This document shows positions 25,917-35,059 of a stretch of 64,000 bases of DNA, one piece after another (position 1 is the stretch's first letter; every line of letters begins with the position of its first letter). Both the position numbers and the translations under genes were made by a program. The DNA lies in NCBI GenBank assembly GCA_963829585.1, contig CAWHJD010000001.1:205516-269515 (forward strand), written 5' to 3'. This DNA is from Sva-07 sp963829585 (GTDB taxonomy: Bacteria > Actinomycetota > Acidimicrobiia > Acidimicrobiales > Ilumatobacteraceae). Below the pieces are notes generated by a model that worked only from the letters and a program-made list of their open reading frames with translations, was not told where the DNA came from and searched no databases.

Positions 25917-27298
25917 GGCGTGGACGCCACCGTGCCCGGCTCCGGTGAAGCGGCCGCGGCCACCGATGCCGCACGGAACGCCGCATCGGCGATCGCCGAG
26001 AGCACCTCGTCGGAGTGCCCGAGTCCGACGAAGATCGCTTCGTACGCCCCGGGCGCCATGGCGACTCCTTCGGCGAGCATCGCCTGGAAGAAAGCCGCAT
26101 AGGCGCGCTCGTCGGTCCGTTTCGCGTCGTCGAAGTCGTGCACCGTGCCGGCCGCGTCGCCGCACACGATCCCGACGAGCGTGCCGACCACCGGGAACGA
26201 CGCCACGAACCCTGCGGCCGAACATGCATCGCGCAATGTCGCGGACAGGTGTCGAGCCCGTGCCATCAACTCGATGTACACGTCCGGTGTGAGCTGATCG
26301 AGCGCAGCCAGGCCGGCGGCCGTCGCGATCGGATTGCCCGCGAGCGTCCCCGCATGGAACACCGGCCCGAGTGGCGACAGCTGCTCCATGACGTCGCGGC
26401 GCCCACCGACGGCGCCGATGGGCAGTCCACCGCCGATCACCTTGCCGAAGCACGTGAGGTCGGGGCGGACGTCGTACTTGGCCTGCGCGCCCCCGGTACC
26501 GACACGGAACCCGGTGATCACCTCGTCGAAGATGAGCAACGCACCGACACGATCGCATTCGGCTCGCAGCCCGTCGAGGAACCCGGGAACCGGCGCGACG
26601 ACACCCATGTTCGCCGCGATCGGCTCGACGATCACCGCCGCCACACGGTCGTCGAGTTCGGGGACGACGTTGTAGGGGGCGACGATCGTGGACGACACCG
26701 CACCGTCGGGGACCCCAGCGGTTCCCGGCAGACCGAGCGTGGCCACGCCACTGCCTCCGGTCACCAGGAGTGCGTCGGTGGCTCCGTGGAAGTTGCCGGC
26801 GAAGGTGACGATGCGATCGCGCCCGGTCACGCCGCGGGCCAGGCGGATCGCGGTGCTGGTGGCCTCGGTGCCCGAGTTCATCAACCGCACACGCTCGCAG
26901 CTCGGCACTCGCGCCCCGATCGCCTCGGCGAGCTTCATCTCGCGCGGTGTCGGCGCCCCGTACGACGTTCCGTCGCCCACCGCCGTGCGAACAGCCTGCG
27001 TGATCGCCGGGTGGGCGTGACCGAGAATGACCGCGCCGTAGCTCTGCACCAGATCGAAGTAGGTCGTGCCCTCGACGTCGGTGATCGTCGCACCCTGGGC
27101 ACGAGCCACCACATACGGCTCTCCACCGACCGCCTTGAACGCGCGGATCGAGGAGTTCACCCCACCGGGGATCGCCTGCCGGGACCGTTCGAACAGCACG
27201 TGGTTCGACGGCACACCGGCGCCTGTGCACAGCGTAGGGGTGCAACCGGCAGCGACACAGGCGACGGGGTCGCAGTAGGTGATCGTGGCGTCGGTCAC
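25913..27298 (-). CDS. hemL: Glutamate-1-semialdehyde 2,1-aminomutase
   Basis: PLP enzyme that makes 5-aminolevulinate from glutamate-1-semialdehyde, the second step of the C5 pathway. Motifs: 'AIPGGVNSSIRAF', 'SYGAVILGHAHPAI', 'MNSGTEATSTAIRLAR', 'LLIFDEVITGFRVG' and 'CFGKVIGGGLPIGAVGG' (PLP Lys). GTG 27298 overlaps the hemB stop and has 'gggaga' upstream, giving 461 residues with an unusual 28-residue N-terminal extension containing four Cys spaced exactly five apart. A GTG at 27214 would give a standard 433-residue protein but lacks a good ribosome site. The core is fully canonical. Confidence 0.95.
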   Translation of the reverse strand: MTDATITYCDPVACVAAGCTPTLCTGAGVPSNHVLFERSRQAIPGGVNSSIRAFKAVGGEPYVVARAQGATITDVEGTTYFDLVQSYGAVILGHAHPAITQAVRTAVGDGTSYGAPTPREMKLAEAIGARVPSCERVRLMNSGTEATSTAIRLARGVTGRDRIVTFAGNFHGATDALLVTGGSGVATLGLPGTAGVPDGAVSSTIVAPYNVVPELDDRVAAVIVEPIAANMGVVAPVPGFLDGLRAECDRVGALLIFDEVITGFRVGTGGAQAKYDVRPDLTCFGKVIGGGLPIGAVGGRRDVMEQLSPLGPVFHAGTLAGNPIATAAGLAALDQLTPDVYIELMARARHLSATLRDACSAAGFVASFPVVGTLVGIVCGDAAGTVHDFDDAKRTDERAYAAFFQAMLAEGVAMAPGAYEAIFVGLGHSDEVLSAIADAAFRAASVAAAASPEPGTVASTP

Positions 27299-28308
27299 GG
27301 AACGAGTTCTCCCGATGCCACCGCGTCGGCGAACCAACGGGCGAAGTAGGTGAGCACGATGTCGGCCCCGGCGCGCTTGATGGCACTGAGATGCTCCAGC
27401 GCGACGGCATCACGATCGATCCAACCGCGATCGGCGGCGGCGTGGATCATCGCGTACTCGCCGCTCACGTGGTACGCCGCGATCGGAACATCGACGCGGC
27501 TCGCGGCCTGCGCGATCACGTCGAGGTACGCCAGCGCCGGCTTCACCATCACGATGTCGGCCCCCTCGGCGAGATCGAGGTCGATCTCGCGTTGCGCCTC
27601 TCGGGCGTTGCGCCAGTCCTGCTGGTAGCCCTTGCGATCGCCGCCACCGACGATCGACACGTCGACGGCCTCGCGGAACGGGCCGTAGAGGGCGCTCGCG
27701 TACTTCGCGGAGTAGGCCATGATCGCCACATCGACGAAACCTGCGCCGTCGAGCGCCGTACGGATCGCCGCGACCTGGCCGTCCATCATCCCGCTCGGCG
27801 CAACGACGTGTGCGCCGGCGCTCGCCTGTGCCACGGCGGCGCGTGCATAGATCTCGAGTGTTGCGTCGTTGTCCACGGCACCTCGCTCGTCGAGCACCCC
27901 GCAATGCCCGTGGTCGGTGTATTCGTCGACACACAGGTCGGCCATCACGACGATGTCGTCACCCAGGTCGCCGCGAAGATCACCCAGCGCGAGCTGCACG
28001 ATGCCCTGCGGGTCGAATGCCCCGCTGCCGACGGCGTCCTTGTGCGCCGGCACGCCGAAGAGGATGACGCTGCGTACCCCGAGCCCGGCCAGCGTGGCGA
28101 CCTCCCGACGCAGCGAGTCGCGCGTGTGCTGCACGACTCCCGGCAGCGACTCGATCGGCCGCGGTTCGTCGATGCTCTCACGGACGAACAAGGGGGCAAC
28201 GAGGTCGTCGACGCGGAGATGGTGCTGAGCCACCAGATCCCGCATTGCCGGTGATCGCCGCAGACGACGCGGTCGGGACGACGGAGTCGGCAGCAGCTCG
28301 GACGGCAC
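27295..28308 (-). CDS. hemB: Porphobilinogen synthase (5-aminolevulinate dehydratase)
   Basis: Condenses two 5-aminolevulinate molecules to porphobilinogen in the cytoplasm. The 337 residues contain Schiff-base lysines in 'MAYSAKYASALYGPFREA' and 'DIVMVKPALAYLDV'. The metal loop 'DLCVDEYTDHGHCGVLDE' keeps two of the three Cys ligands of zinc enzymes, with Asp at the middle position, so metal use (Zn or Mg) is uncertain. 'GDRKGYQQDWRN' and 'AYHVSGEYAMIHAA' are also family hallmarks. First gene of hemB-hemL-unknown on the minus strand. A palindrome lies just upstream of its start. Confidence 0.96.
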   Translation of the reverse strand: MPSELLPTPSSRPRRLRRSPAMRDLVAQHHLRVDDLVAPLFVRESIDEPRPIESLPGVVQHTRDSLRREVATLAGLGVRSVILFGVPAHKDAVGSGAFDPQGIVQLALGDLRGDLGDDIVVMADLCVDEYTDHGHCGVLDERGAVDNDATLEIYARAAVAQASAGAHVVAPSGMMDGQVAAIRTALDGAGFVDVAIMAYSAKYASALYGPFREAVDVSIVGGGDRKGYQQDWRNAREAQREIDLDLAEGADIVMVKPALAYLDVIAQAASRVDVPIAAYHVSGEYAMIHAAADRGWIDRDAVALEHLSAIKRAGADIVLTYFARWFADAVASGELVP

Positions 28309-28322
28309 GACACGAGCCTAAC

Positions 28323-28341
28323 GGTGGGGTCGGACCCCACC
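28323..28341. promoter_or_regulatory. Perfect 9-bp inverted repeat between hemB and a divergent gene
   Basis: 'ggtggggtc g gaccccacc' is a perfect palindrome with one central base. It lies 15-33 bases from the hemB start and about 46 bases before the divergent start at 28387. Its compact form fits a dimeric repressor operator shared by both promoters; a small hairpin is the alternative. No regulator can be named. Confidence 0.45.
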
Positions 28342-28386
28342 ATGGCGGGGATCGGTGGCCCGATCGATCGTCGGTCAACCGGTAGC

Positions 28387-29622
28387 GTGCTCCGCGTGTC
28401 CGTACAGGCCTGGTTCTCCCACGACGACATCTCCGCGGTGCCGGGATCCACGCTGACCCTGCCGCTCACGATCCACAACCTCGGCGAATCCACCGAGTCG
28501 TACACGATCGTTCCGGCCGGCCTCGCCGCCAGCTGGACCAGCGTGTCACCCGGCAACCTCACGCTGTTCGGCGGATCCCAGGAGGTCATCGACGTCGTGG
28601 TGAGCCCGCCCCAGCTCTCCACCACCACCGCGGGGCCCACGGCCATCGCCATCCGGATCATCCCGCTCGGCGACGCCGACGATGCCATGGTGGCCGAGAC
28701 GAGCATCGTCGTCGAGCCGTTCGACGACTGCCGGATCGTCACACTCCAGCCGATCCAGCGGGCCCGTCACCGTGCCACGTACGAGTTCATGGTCGAGAAC
28801 CACGGCAACACCGTGGCGAGCTGCCGCCTCCACCTGATCGACCCCACCGATCGGATCGACGGCGACTTCGATCCGCCCGCCGTCGGCGTCGCCCCGGGAG
28901 CAGCCAGCCTCGTGCGGCTCAAGACCCGCGCCCGACGCAGCGGCTTTCGGCACCACTCGCGAACGCTCGACTTCGACATCGAGGCCGGCCGCCAGGGATT
29001 GCCTCCGGTCACCTCGTCGGTCGCGCTCGTCCAGTCACCGACCATCCCCACCGAGGCGATCACCAAGGCCCTGGCGGTCCTCGCCCTGGTGGCCGGTCTG
29101 GCTCTGGCCTGGTTCGCCCTCGTGAAGCCGACCATCGAGGATGCCGTCGCGTCGGAGGTGGCGACGCAGACCGACGGTGACGCAGCCGCACCGACGCCCG
29201 ACGGGTCGGTCGGCGCCACCACGACGCTCCCCGGCGAGTCCGCCGACGCCGGTGACAGCCCGGTCGAGGGCGAACCGAGCTTCTTCCGCCTGTCCGTGAC
29301 CCCCGAACTCACCGCGGTCGCCGATTCGTCGCAGACGATCGCCGACGGTCAGACGTTCGACCTGACCGACGTTCGCATCGAGAACCCGTTCAACGACAAG
29401 GGCGTCGCCACCCTGCTCGTCAACGGCGAGCAGCTGTTCATCTGGTCGTTGGAGAACGTCCGCGGGTCGGTGTTCGAACCGAGGATCACACCGATCCGTC
29501 TCCAGCCCGGCGACATCGTGGCCTTCTCGGTGAAGTGCGACGAGATCGGTGATGCGACACGAGCGACGTGCACGAATGCCGTCAACGTCGGCGGCGAGGT
29601 CATCGCCCTCGACGGGAACTGA
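28387..29622 (+). CDS. Membrane protein with repeated beta-sandwich N-terminal region, unknown function
   Basis: About 411 residues from GTG 28387 (GTG 28396 is equally possible; the earlier in-frame GTG lies inside the palindrome and is unlikely). Residues about 1-215 form two Ig/COG1470-like beta-sandwich segments ('SAVPGSTLTLPLTIHNLGES', 'EFMVENHGNTVASCRLHL'). One membrane helix follows ('ALAVLALVAGLALAWFALV', about 225-245), then a Thr/Gly/Asp-rich linker and a C-terminal beta domain ('ADGQTFDLTDVRIENPFNDKG'). With no signal peptide, the first region is predicted cytoplasmic and the C-terminal domain outside. Function unknown. It converges on the beta-propeller gene. Confidence 0.72.
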   Translation: MLRVSVQAWFSHDDISAVPGSTLTLPLTIHNLGESTESYTIVPAGLAASWTSVSPGNLTLFGGSQEVIDVVVSPPQLSTTTAGPTAIAIRIIPLGDADDAMVAETSIVVEPFDDCRIVTLQPIQRARHRATYEFMVENHGNTVASCRLHLIDPTDRIDGDFDPPAVGVAPGAASLVRLKTRARRSGFRHHSRTLDFDIEAGRQGLPPVTSSVALVQSPTIPTEAITKALAVLALVAGLALAWFALVKPTIEDAVASEVATQTDGDAAAPTPDGSVGATTTLPGESADAGDSPVEGEPSFFRLSVTPELTAVADSSQTIADGQTFDLTDVRIENPFNDKGVATLLVNGEQLFIWSLENVRGSVFEPRITPIRLQPGDIVAFSVKCDEIGDATRATCTNAVNVGGEVIALDGN

Positions 29623-29641
29623 CCGAACGTCCGCAGTCGAC

Positions 29642-32107
29642 TCAGAAGCCCAGGCCGTAGCCCGGGAGACCCGGACTCGAATCCGGTTCCTCGATGACCT
29701 CGACGGTCGCCGTTGCGACCGAACCGTCGGCCGCCTGGGCCACCACGGTCCGACTGCCGCCCTGCTCGGCCGGATCGACCGGCAACCACAGCAGGAACGA
29801 CCCGTCGGCGTTCGACGACGTGACCAGTGCGTTCGCCGAATCGTCACCGAACAGGATCGACACCGGCGTGTCGGGCGGGAATCCGCGACCGCCCACACCG
29901 AGATCGCTGCCGGCGACCACTTCACTCGCGGCGACCTCGAAGACCGGGGCGTAACGGCCGTCGCCGCCGGCGAGCATGCTCGTGTACTGCCCGAGCGGCG
30001 TGACGACCTTGACGAGCGCGGTGCGATGTCCCGCGCCCGTCGGGCGGAACGTGACGCCCACACTGCACGTGGCTCGCGGGTTGAGCACCTTGCCGTCGCA
30101 GCTGTTGGTGGTGACCACGAAGTCGCCGGGGTTCGCTCCGCTGACCTCGATCGACGACACCGACGTCGGCACCAGCGAGATGTTCTCGACGTCGAACACG
30201 ATCTCCGGGCTCGACTCCCCGACGACGACGGTACCGAGGTCCTTGCCACCAGGATTGGCGCGCAGTGTGGGATCGCCGCCGGTGCCGCGAACCGTGGAAC
30301 TGACGCTGACGGCGCCGAACCCGCTCTCCGCGACGGTGAGGGTGGCCGACACCGGCCCCGGCGCGTTGGGCGTGAAGGTCAGCAGCACCGTGCAGTCGGC
30401 GCCAGGAGGCACGGGGGCGCCGAGCACGCACGTGCCGGCGTTCTGGTTGATGGCGAAACGGCGGTCGGAGACCGTGACGGTCGACGGCGTGAAGGTCGTC
30501 GGTCCGTTGTTGATGACCGCGACGAAGTACTCGTCGCTGGTGAAACCGACCAACGTGGAGCCGACGTCCGCCTCGGCGATCGACAGCGTCGGTGGGCTCG
30601 AGATGGTCACCACCTGGCGTCCCGGCACGCCTCCGGCGACGAGTTGCGGACCGGCGAGCGTGTCGAAGGCAGCAGTACGACCCGTGTCGCTCAGTTGCGG
30701 ACGCGAGTGGGCAGCGACTGCCGGGCGGACACCATCGGTGGTCATGGCGAGCCGGCGCAACGTCCCGCGTGCGGCATCGGCCACGAGCAGGTCACCATCC
30801 TCGGGTTCACCGCCACCCGAGGCCTTCACCAGCTGGAGGTTGCCCGCCTTGGTGATGAAGGCGACGAGCTGCCCCTCGGCACTCAGCGCGGGCTGTGACG
30901 ACGATGCGATCCCCGCCTCGACCGGGTCCGAACCCTCGACGCTGCTCACCATCGTCATCGCGGTGCGGCTGACCTCGTCGTAGATGCCGTTCGCGTCGAT
31001 GTCGCGGTCGAGACGGAACACCTGCGTGGGACATCCGCCCCCGCACGGCGGGTACACCGCTGGCACCAGGCCGACATCGGCACTCGTGAACGCCACGACT
31101 CGCCCATCACGTGACAGGACGGGATCGGAGGCTCCGACGGCGGTGGGTTCGCCGTCGACACGAACGGACACGAGCCGCACCGCGAGGAAGGGATCGATCT
31201 CGTTGCGGTCCCACACGTAGATCTGGCGCGTCGCAGGGCCACCCGGCGTCGCTCCGGTTCCCCAGCCGGGAACCGCATCGGCCGACGCCGCATCGGAACG
31301 GTAGGCAACGAATCGTCCGTCGCCGGAGATCGCGGGTTGGTCGAGCCCCGCGTGCACGAACTGGGTGTCGGGCGTGGAGATCGGCATGCCGGCGACAGGA
31401 GCCGAGCGGGCAGGATCGGTGACGGGCACCTCGAGATTCACCAGACTCACCGAGGTGACGTCGCCCGCCTCGATCAACTGGGTCGCAGGATGGGTGTAGG
31501 CGATCAAGGTTCCCGCCCGCGACACCGTCGGCGTGTCGATCGTGCTCACGTCGTCGCGCGCGAGGCCCGATCCGTCCGGCCGGGTCGACACGAGTTCCCA
31601 CGCCCCCGACGTTCCGCCGCAGTGTGGGAGCTGGAGCCGGTACACGTCCCACCGATCACCGGTGTCGTCGTCTCGGAACACGTCGAGTGCGATCTCGGTC
31701 ACGACGACGATGCTGCATCCGTCTCCCGCCAGCACCGGATGCACCGAGTTGCCCGGGCGTTGGCCCTCCGGCACCGTGGTGATCTCGGTGGTGACACCGG
31801 CATCACGATCGGTGAGGTAGATCGTGGTGGAGCGAGTCTCGGGAGTCGTCGCGCCCTCGTTGCCGATCGGGAGGGCCTGGTAGGCGACGAATCGACCATC
31901 GCCGGAGAGCGAGGCGTTCGAGCCGCTGCCGGAGCCGATCGAGGCGCCGACCGTCGGACCGGGGAGCGGTGTTGCCTGCTCGATGACCACACTCGCTCGT
32001 GCGGAGACACCGCCGATACTGGCACTCAGCACGAGACCGGCACACAACAGGCCCGACGCGCCAACGAGGCGACGCCGTCCGCTGCGTTCGACCACGTTGC
32101 TCCTCAT
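29642..32107 (-). CDS. Secreted beta-propeller protein with Ig-like repeats, coupled to hemD
   Basis: ATG 32107 overlaps the hemD stop (ATGA). The 821 residues open with a signal peptide ('LVGASGLLCAGLVLSASIGG', about 12-34). A TolB/PD40-type propeller (about 50-430) follows with recurrent blade motifs 'LSGDGRFVAYQA', 'ISGDGRFVAYRS', 'LSRDGRVVAFTS' and 'LSAEGQLVAFIT'. Two or three Ig-like/ASH 'choice-of-anchor' repeats come next ('CTVLLTFTPNAPGPVSATL', 'CSVGVTFRPTGAGHRTALV'), then a further beta domain to the end. It is exported, with no cell-wall sorting signal seen. Why it is coupled to a haem gene is unclear; the function is unknown. Confidence 0.82.
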   Translation of the reverse strand: MRSNVVERSGRRRLVGASGLLCAGLVLSASIGGVSARASVVIEQATPLPGPTVGASIGSGSGSNASLSGDGRFVAYQALPIGNEGATTPETRSTTIYLTDRDAGVTTEITTVPEGQRPGNSVHPVLAGDGCSIVVVTEIALDVFRDDDTGDRWDVYRLQLPHCGGTSGAWELVSTRPDGSGLARDDVSTIDTPTVSRAGTLIAYTHPATQLIEAGDVTSVSLVNLEVPVTDPARSAPVAGMPISTPDTQFVHAGLDQPAISGDGRFVAYRSDAASADAVPGWGTGATPGGPATRQIYVWDRNEIDPFLAVRLVSVRVDGEPTAVGASDPVLSRDGRVVAFTSADVGLVPAVYPPCGGGCPTQVFRLDRDIDANGIYDEVSRTAMTMVSSVEGSDPVEAGIASSSQPALSAEGQLVAFITKAGNLQLVKASGGGEPEDGDLLVADAARGTLRRLAMTTDGVRPAVAAHSRPQLSDTGRTAAFDTLAGPQLVAGGVPGRQVVTISSPPTLSIAEADVGSTLVGFTSDEYFVAVINNGPTTFTPSTVTVSDRRFAINQNAGTCVLGAPVPPGADCTVLLTFTPNAPGPVSATLTVAESGFGAVSVSSTVRGTGGDPTLRANPGGKDLGTVVVGESSPEIVFDVENISLVPTSVSSIEVSGANPGDFVVTTNSCDGKVLNPRATCSVGVTFRPTGAGHRTALVKVVTPLGQYTSMLAGGDGRYAPVFEVAASEVVAGSDLGVGGRGFPPDTPVSILFGDDSANALVTSSNADGSFLLWLPVDPAEQGGSRTVVAQAADGSVATATVEVIEEPDSSPGLPGYGLGF

Positions 32108-32886
32108 TTCGCTGGATGGATCCGGCCTGATGATTGTGTCATGGCTGCGCCGCCGCCGGGCATCTCCCCGCCGACGACTCGTGCCAGCTCGGCCACGAGT
32201 CCGCCGAGAGAGTGATCGGCAGCAGTACTCGTCACCTTGAGCCCCAATCGCTCGGCGACCGCGGTCGTCGTCGGCCCGATGGAGACCACGATCGGTGGCG
32301 TGTGCCCACCGAACGCGTCGAACCACGACAGCGCAGCCGACCCGCTGGTGAACAACACGGCGTCAGCGCCCTCGACCGCACCAGGATCGGGCACCCGGAG
32401 CACGGTGCGGTACGCCACCACCGACGTGACCTGATGGCCGGCCCGGCGCAGCCCCGACGCCAGGGTGTCGTCGGCCCGATCGGCTTGGGCGACGAGGAAC
32501 CGTTGCGCAGGTTCCGCCACTGCGAGGAGCTCGTCGAGAAGGCTCTGCGAGTTCTGGGTGGCCGGCACCACGTCGACCGGGCGGCCCACGGTGTCGGCGA
32601 GCACTCGAGCGGTTGCCGTACCCACTGCGGCGAGTCGAACCGACGGCGCGTCGGCGGCGGCGACTGCAACCCGCTCGGCCCCTGCCGGCGACGTCACCAC
32701 GAGCCAGTCGAAGCCGGCGAGCCGGTCGAGTTCCCGACGCAGCGCGGCGCCGGCATCGAGCGGGTCGAGGACCTGAACCAGGGGAACGTGAACGGCCGTG
32801 GCTCCACGCGCCTCGAGCAGTGCGGCCAGCTCGCCCGGACGTTCACGCGTGACGAGCACGCGGCATCCGGCGAGCGGACCCGTCAC
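32104..32886 (-). CDS. hemD: Uroporphyrinogen-III synthase
   Basis: Closes hydroxymethylbilane to uroporphyrinogen III. GTG 32886 overlaps the hemC stop (GTGA) and has 'caggagg' upstream; 260 residues. The two-lobed fold is recognisable by 'LAGCRVLVTRERPGELAALLEARGA', 'FDWLVVTSPAGAERV', 'RFLVAQADRADDTLASGLRRAGHQV', 'DAVLFTSGSAALSWF' and 'VVSIGPTTTAVAERLGLKV'. Sequence conservation in this family is low, but these blocks and the position after hemC make the call firm. Its own stop overlaps the beta-propeller gene. Confidence 0.93.
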   Translation of the reverse strand: MTGPLAGCRVLVTRERPGELAALLEARGATAVHVPLVQVLDPLDAGAALRRELDRLAGFDWLVVTSPAGAERVAVAAADAPSVRLAAVGTATARVLADTVGRPVDVVPATQNSQSLLDELLAVAEPAQRFLVAQADRADDTLASGLRRAGHQVTSVVAYRTVLRVPDPGAVEGADAVLFTSGSAALSWFDAFGGHTPPIVVSIGPTTTAVAERLGLKVTSTAADHSLGGLVAELARVVGGEMPGGGAAMTQSSGRIHPAK

Positions 32887-33809
32887 CCGAGGGCCTCCTG
32901 CGCGCCGAGGGCCGCACGGCGAGCGATTCCGAGGTCGTCCGAGGTTCCGGTGATCGCCACGTTCGCCACGATCGACTGTCCCGTCGCGAAGTCGGCCAGG
33001 AACACCGTGAGGCGGCCGTTGCGGACGTGGCCACCCACCGGCAGCGAACAGCCCGAACCGAGTTCGGCGAGGAACGCCCGCTCGACCTCCACGTCGTGGC
33101 GGGTGCCGGCATGGTCGACCGCGGCCAGCGTCTCGCGTGTTCCCGAATCGTCGGTCCGGCATTCGACCGCCACACACCCTTGGCCCACCGCCGGTACGAA
33201 CGTGTCGACGTCGAGGCGCTCGGCGATGCGATCGGTCATCCGGAGAATCTCCAGCGCGGCCACGGCCATCACGATGGCACCGCCCTCGGGCACCTTCGAC
33301 AACCGCGTGTCGATGTTGCCGCGCAGTTCGACGAACTGCAGGTCGGGGCGCACCCGCGACAGTTGGGCGCGGCGTCGCACCGATCCGGTGGCCACGGTCG
33401 CGCCGGCTGCGAGGTCGTCGAGACGACGACCCACCAGTGCGTCAGCCGGGTCGCGTCGCTCGCAGAACGCTCCGATCACCAGGCCATCGGCGCTCGCCGA
33501 CGGCAGATCCTTGGCAGAGTGCACTGCGATGTCGGCGCGGCCGTCGAGCACGGCGGCCTGCACCTCCTTCACGAACACGCCCTGGCCCCCGATCACGTGC
33601 AGTGGGACGTCGAGCCGGACGTCGCCGGTGGTCTCGATCATCACCAGCTCGACGGTGCGACCCGTCGCCGCCGTGATCCGGTCGGCAACCGCGGTGGCCT
33701 GCGCAACCGCCTGACGTGACCCACGGGTGGCCAGCCTGAGCGCTGCGCCGTCGCGCTGGTGCAGCACTCCGCCGGTCACGGCAGGATCATCCGAGGTCGA
33801 AGAGGTCAC
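32883..33809 (-). CDS. hemC: Porphobilinogen deaminase (hydroxymethylbilane synthase)
   Basis: Polymerises four porphobilinogens into hydroxymethylbilane. The 308 residues contain 'LRLATRGSRQAVAQA', 'GVFVKEVQAAVLDGRADIAVHSAKDLP', 'TGSVRRRAQL', 'ELRGNIDTRL' and 'AVGQGCVAVECR'. The Cys that carries the dipyrromethane cofactor is in 'LAELGSGCSLPVGGH'. All key Asp and Arg contacts are present. The start lies within the last 23 bases of hemA, and the stop overlaps hemD, so hemA-hemC-hemD are tightly coupled. Confidence 0.96.
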   Translation of the reverse strand: MTSSTSDDPAVTGGVLHQRDGAALRLATRGSRQAVAQATAVADRITAATGRTVELVMIETTGDVRLDVPLHVIGGQGVFVKEVQAAVLDGRADIAVHSAKDLPSASADGLVIGAFCERRDPADALVGRRLDDLAAGATVATGSVRRRAQLSRVRPDLQFVELRGNIDTRLSKVPEGGAIVMAVAALEILRMTDRIAERLDVDTFVPAVGQGCVAVECRTDDSGTRETLAAVDHAGTRHDVEVERAFLAELGSGCSLPVGGHVRNGRLTVFLADFATGQSIVANVAITGTSDDLGIARRAALGAQEALG

Positions 33810-35047
33810 GGACGGCCGCTGCGTTGCGCTCGCCCTGCGGCGTACCCGCCTGGGACTTGAGACGCACGGACGGCTCGTGCAGCAACTTGGCGACGATCGC
33901 CCGCGTCAGCGCGTCGACCGAGTCGCGTTGGCGCTCGTCGAGTTCGCCGAGACGGGATGCGTACCGATCGATCTCGCGGGCCCGGATGCGGTCGGCCGCC
34001 TCGTGCATCGATGCCACGAGCGGCGCAGCCTGGCGGGCAGTCGAGTCGACGAGGTAGTTCTCGACTTCCTCGCTCACGATCGAGCGGACGCGTTCGGCCT
34101 CGCCGGCGCGGTGCGACAGCCCACGGTCGGCCCAATCGCGCAGGTCGTCGAGGTTCGACAGGCTCACGCCCGCGAGTTCGGCGACCGCCGGATCGACGTT
34201 GCGCGGGAACCCCGATGTCGACGATGTGGAGCGGGCGCGTCGCCGTGCGGCGAGCGTCGTCGACGAGCGACCGCGTGAGGAAGGCCTGTTCGGCACCCGT
34301 ACCGGCCACGATCACGTCGGACGCAGCGATCGCCTCGCCGAGACGTTCGAAGCCGAGGGAGACGCCGTTGACCCGTTCTGCGAGCGTCGCTCCGCGATCG
34401 GCGGAGCGATTGGCCACGAGGATGTCGGCGCCACCGGCGCGGTGCAGTGCGACGGCAACACCCTCGCCCATCGAACCGGCGCCGATGACGAGGACCCGCT
34501 TGCCGTTCAGTTCGCCGATCATGTCGGTGATCATCTCGACTGCGGCATGGCTGATCGATGCGGTGCCACGGGCGATACCCGTCTCGCTGCGGGCGCGCTT
34601 CCCGGTGGAGAGCGCCGCGCGGAACAGCTGATTCAGCGTCGACCGGGCCGCACCCTCTCGCTGCGCCGTCTCCCACGCTGTTCGTACCTGGCCGAGGATC
34701 TCACTCTCGCCGAGCACGGCCGAGTCGAGACCGGCGGCAACCTCGAACAGATGCGTGACCGCCGAGGTGTCGTGCTGGCTGTAGAGATGCGGCGTCAGTT
34801 CGTCGACGGTCAGGTCACCGAGCTCGCACAGGAGGTCGCGGACGTCACCGTAGGCGCCGTGGAAGAGTTCGGCCACGACGTAGACCTCGGTCCGGTTGCA
34901 CGTCGACAGCACCACGGCCTCACGCACGTTGTCGCGCTGAGCCAGACCGGCCACGGCCTTGCCGAGCTGTTCGGGCGCGATCGTGACGCGCTCGAGCAAC
35001 GGCAGTGATCCACTGCGGTGGTTGACTCCGACGACCAGAATCGACAT
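33787..35047 (-). CDS. hemA: Glutamyl-tRNA reductase, one frameshift in the sequence as given
   Basis: NADPH-dependent first committed enzyme of C5 haem synthesis. The N-terminal frame (from ATG 35047) shows 'LVVGVNHRSGSLPLLERV', catalytic Cys in 'VLSTCNRTEVYVV', 'ESEILGQVRTAWE' and NADPH loop 'VLVIGAGSMGEGVA'. At about 34203-34206, after 'LHIVDIGVP', reading continues one frame over as 'RNVDPAVAELAGVSLSNLDDL' to the dimerisation domain and the stop at 33787. The span is 1261 nt, one base over a multiple of three, so one inserted base explains it. As the only visible route to haem here, real loss is unlikely; sequence error is the favoured reading. Confidence 0.9.
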
Positions 35048-35059
35048 GCGGCTACAAGC

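Noticed and set aside
32104..33177. Longer hemD start inside hemC
   Set aside because: The in-frame extension is out-of-frame hemC; GTG 32886 has a ribosome site and the usual coupling.
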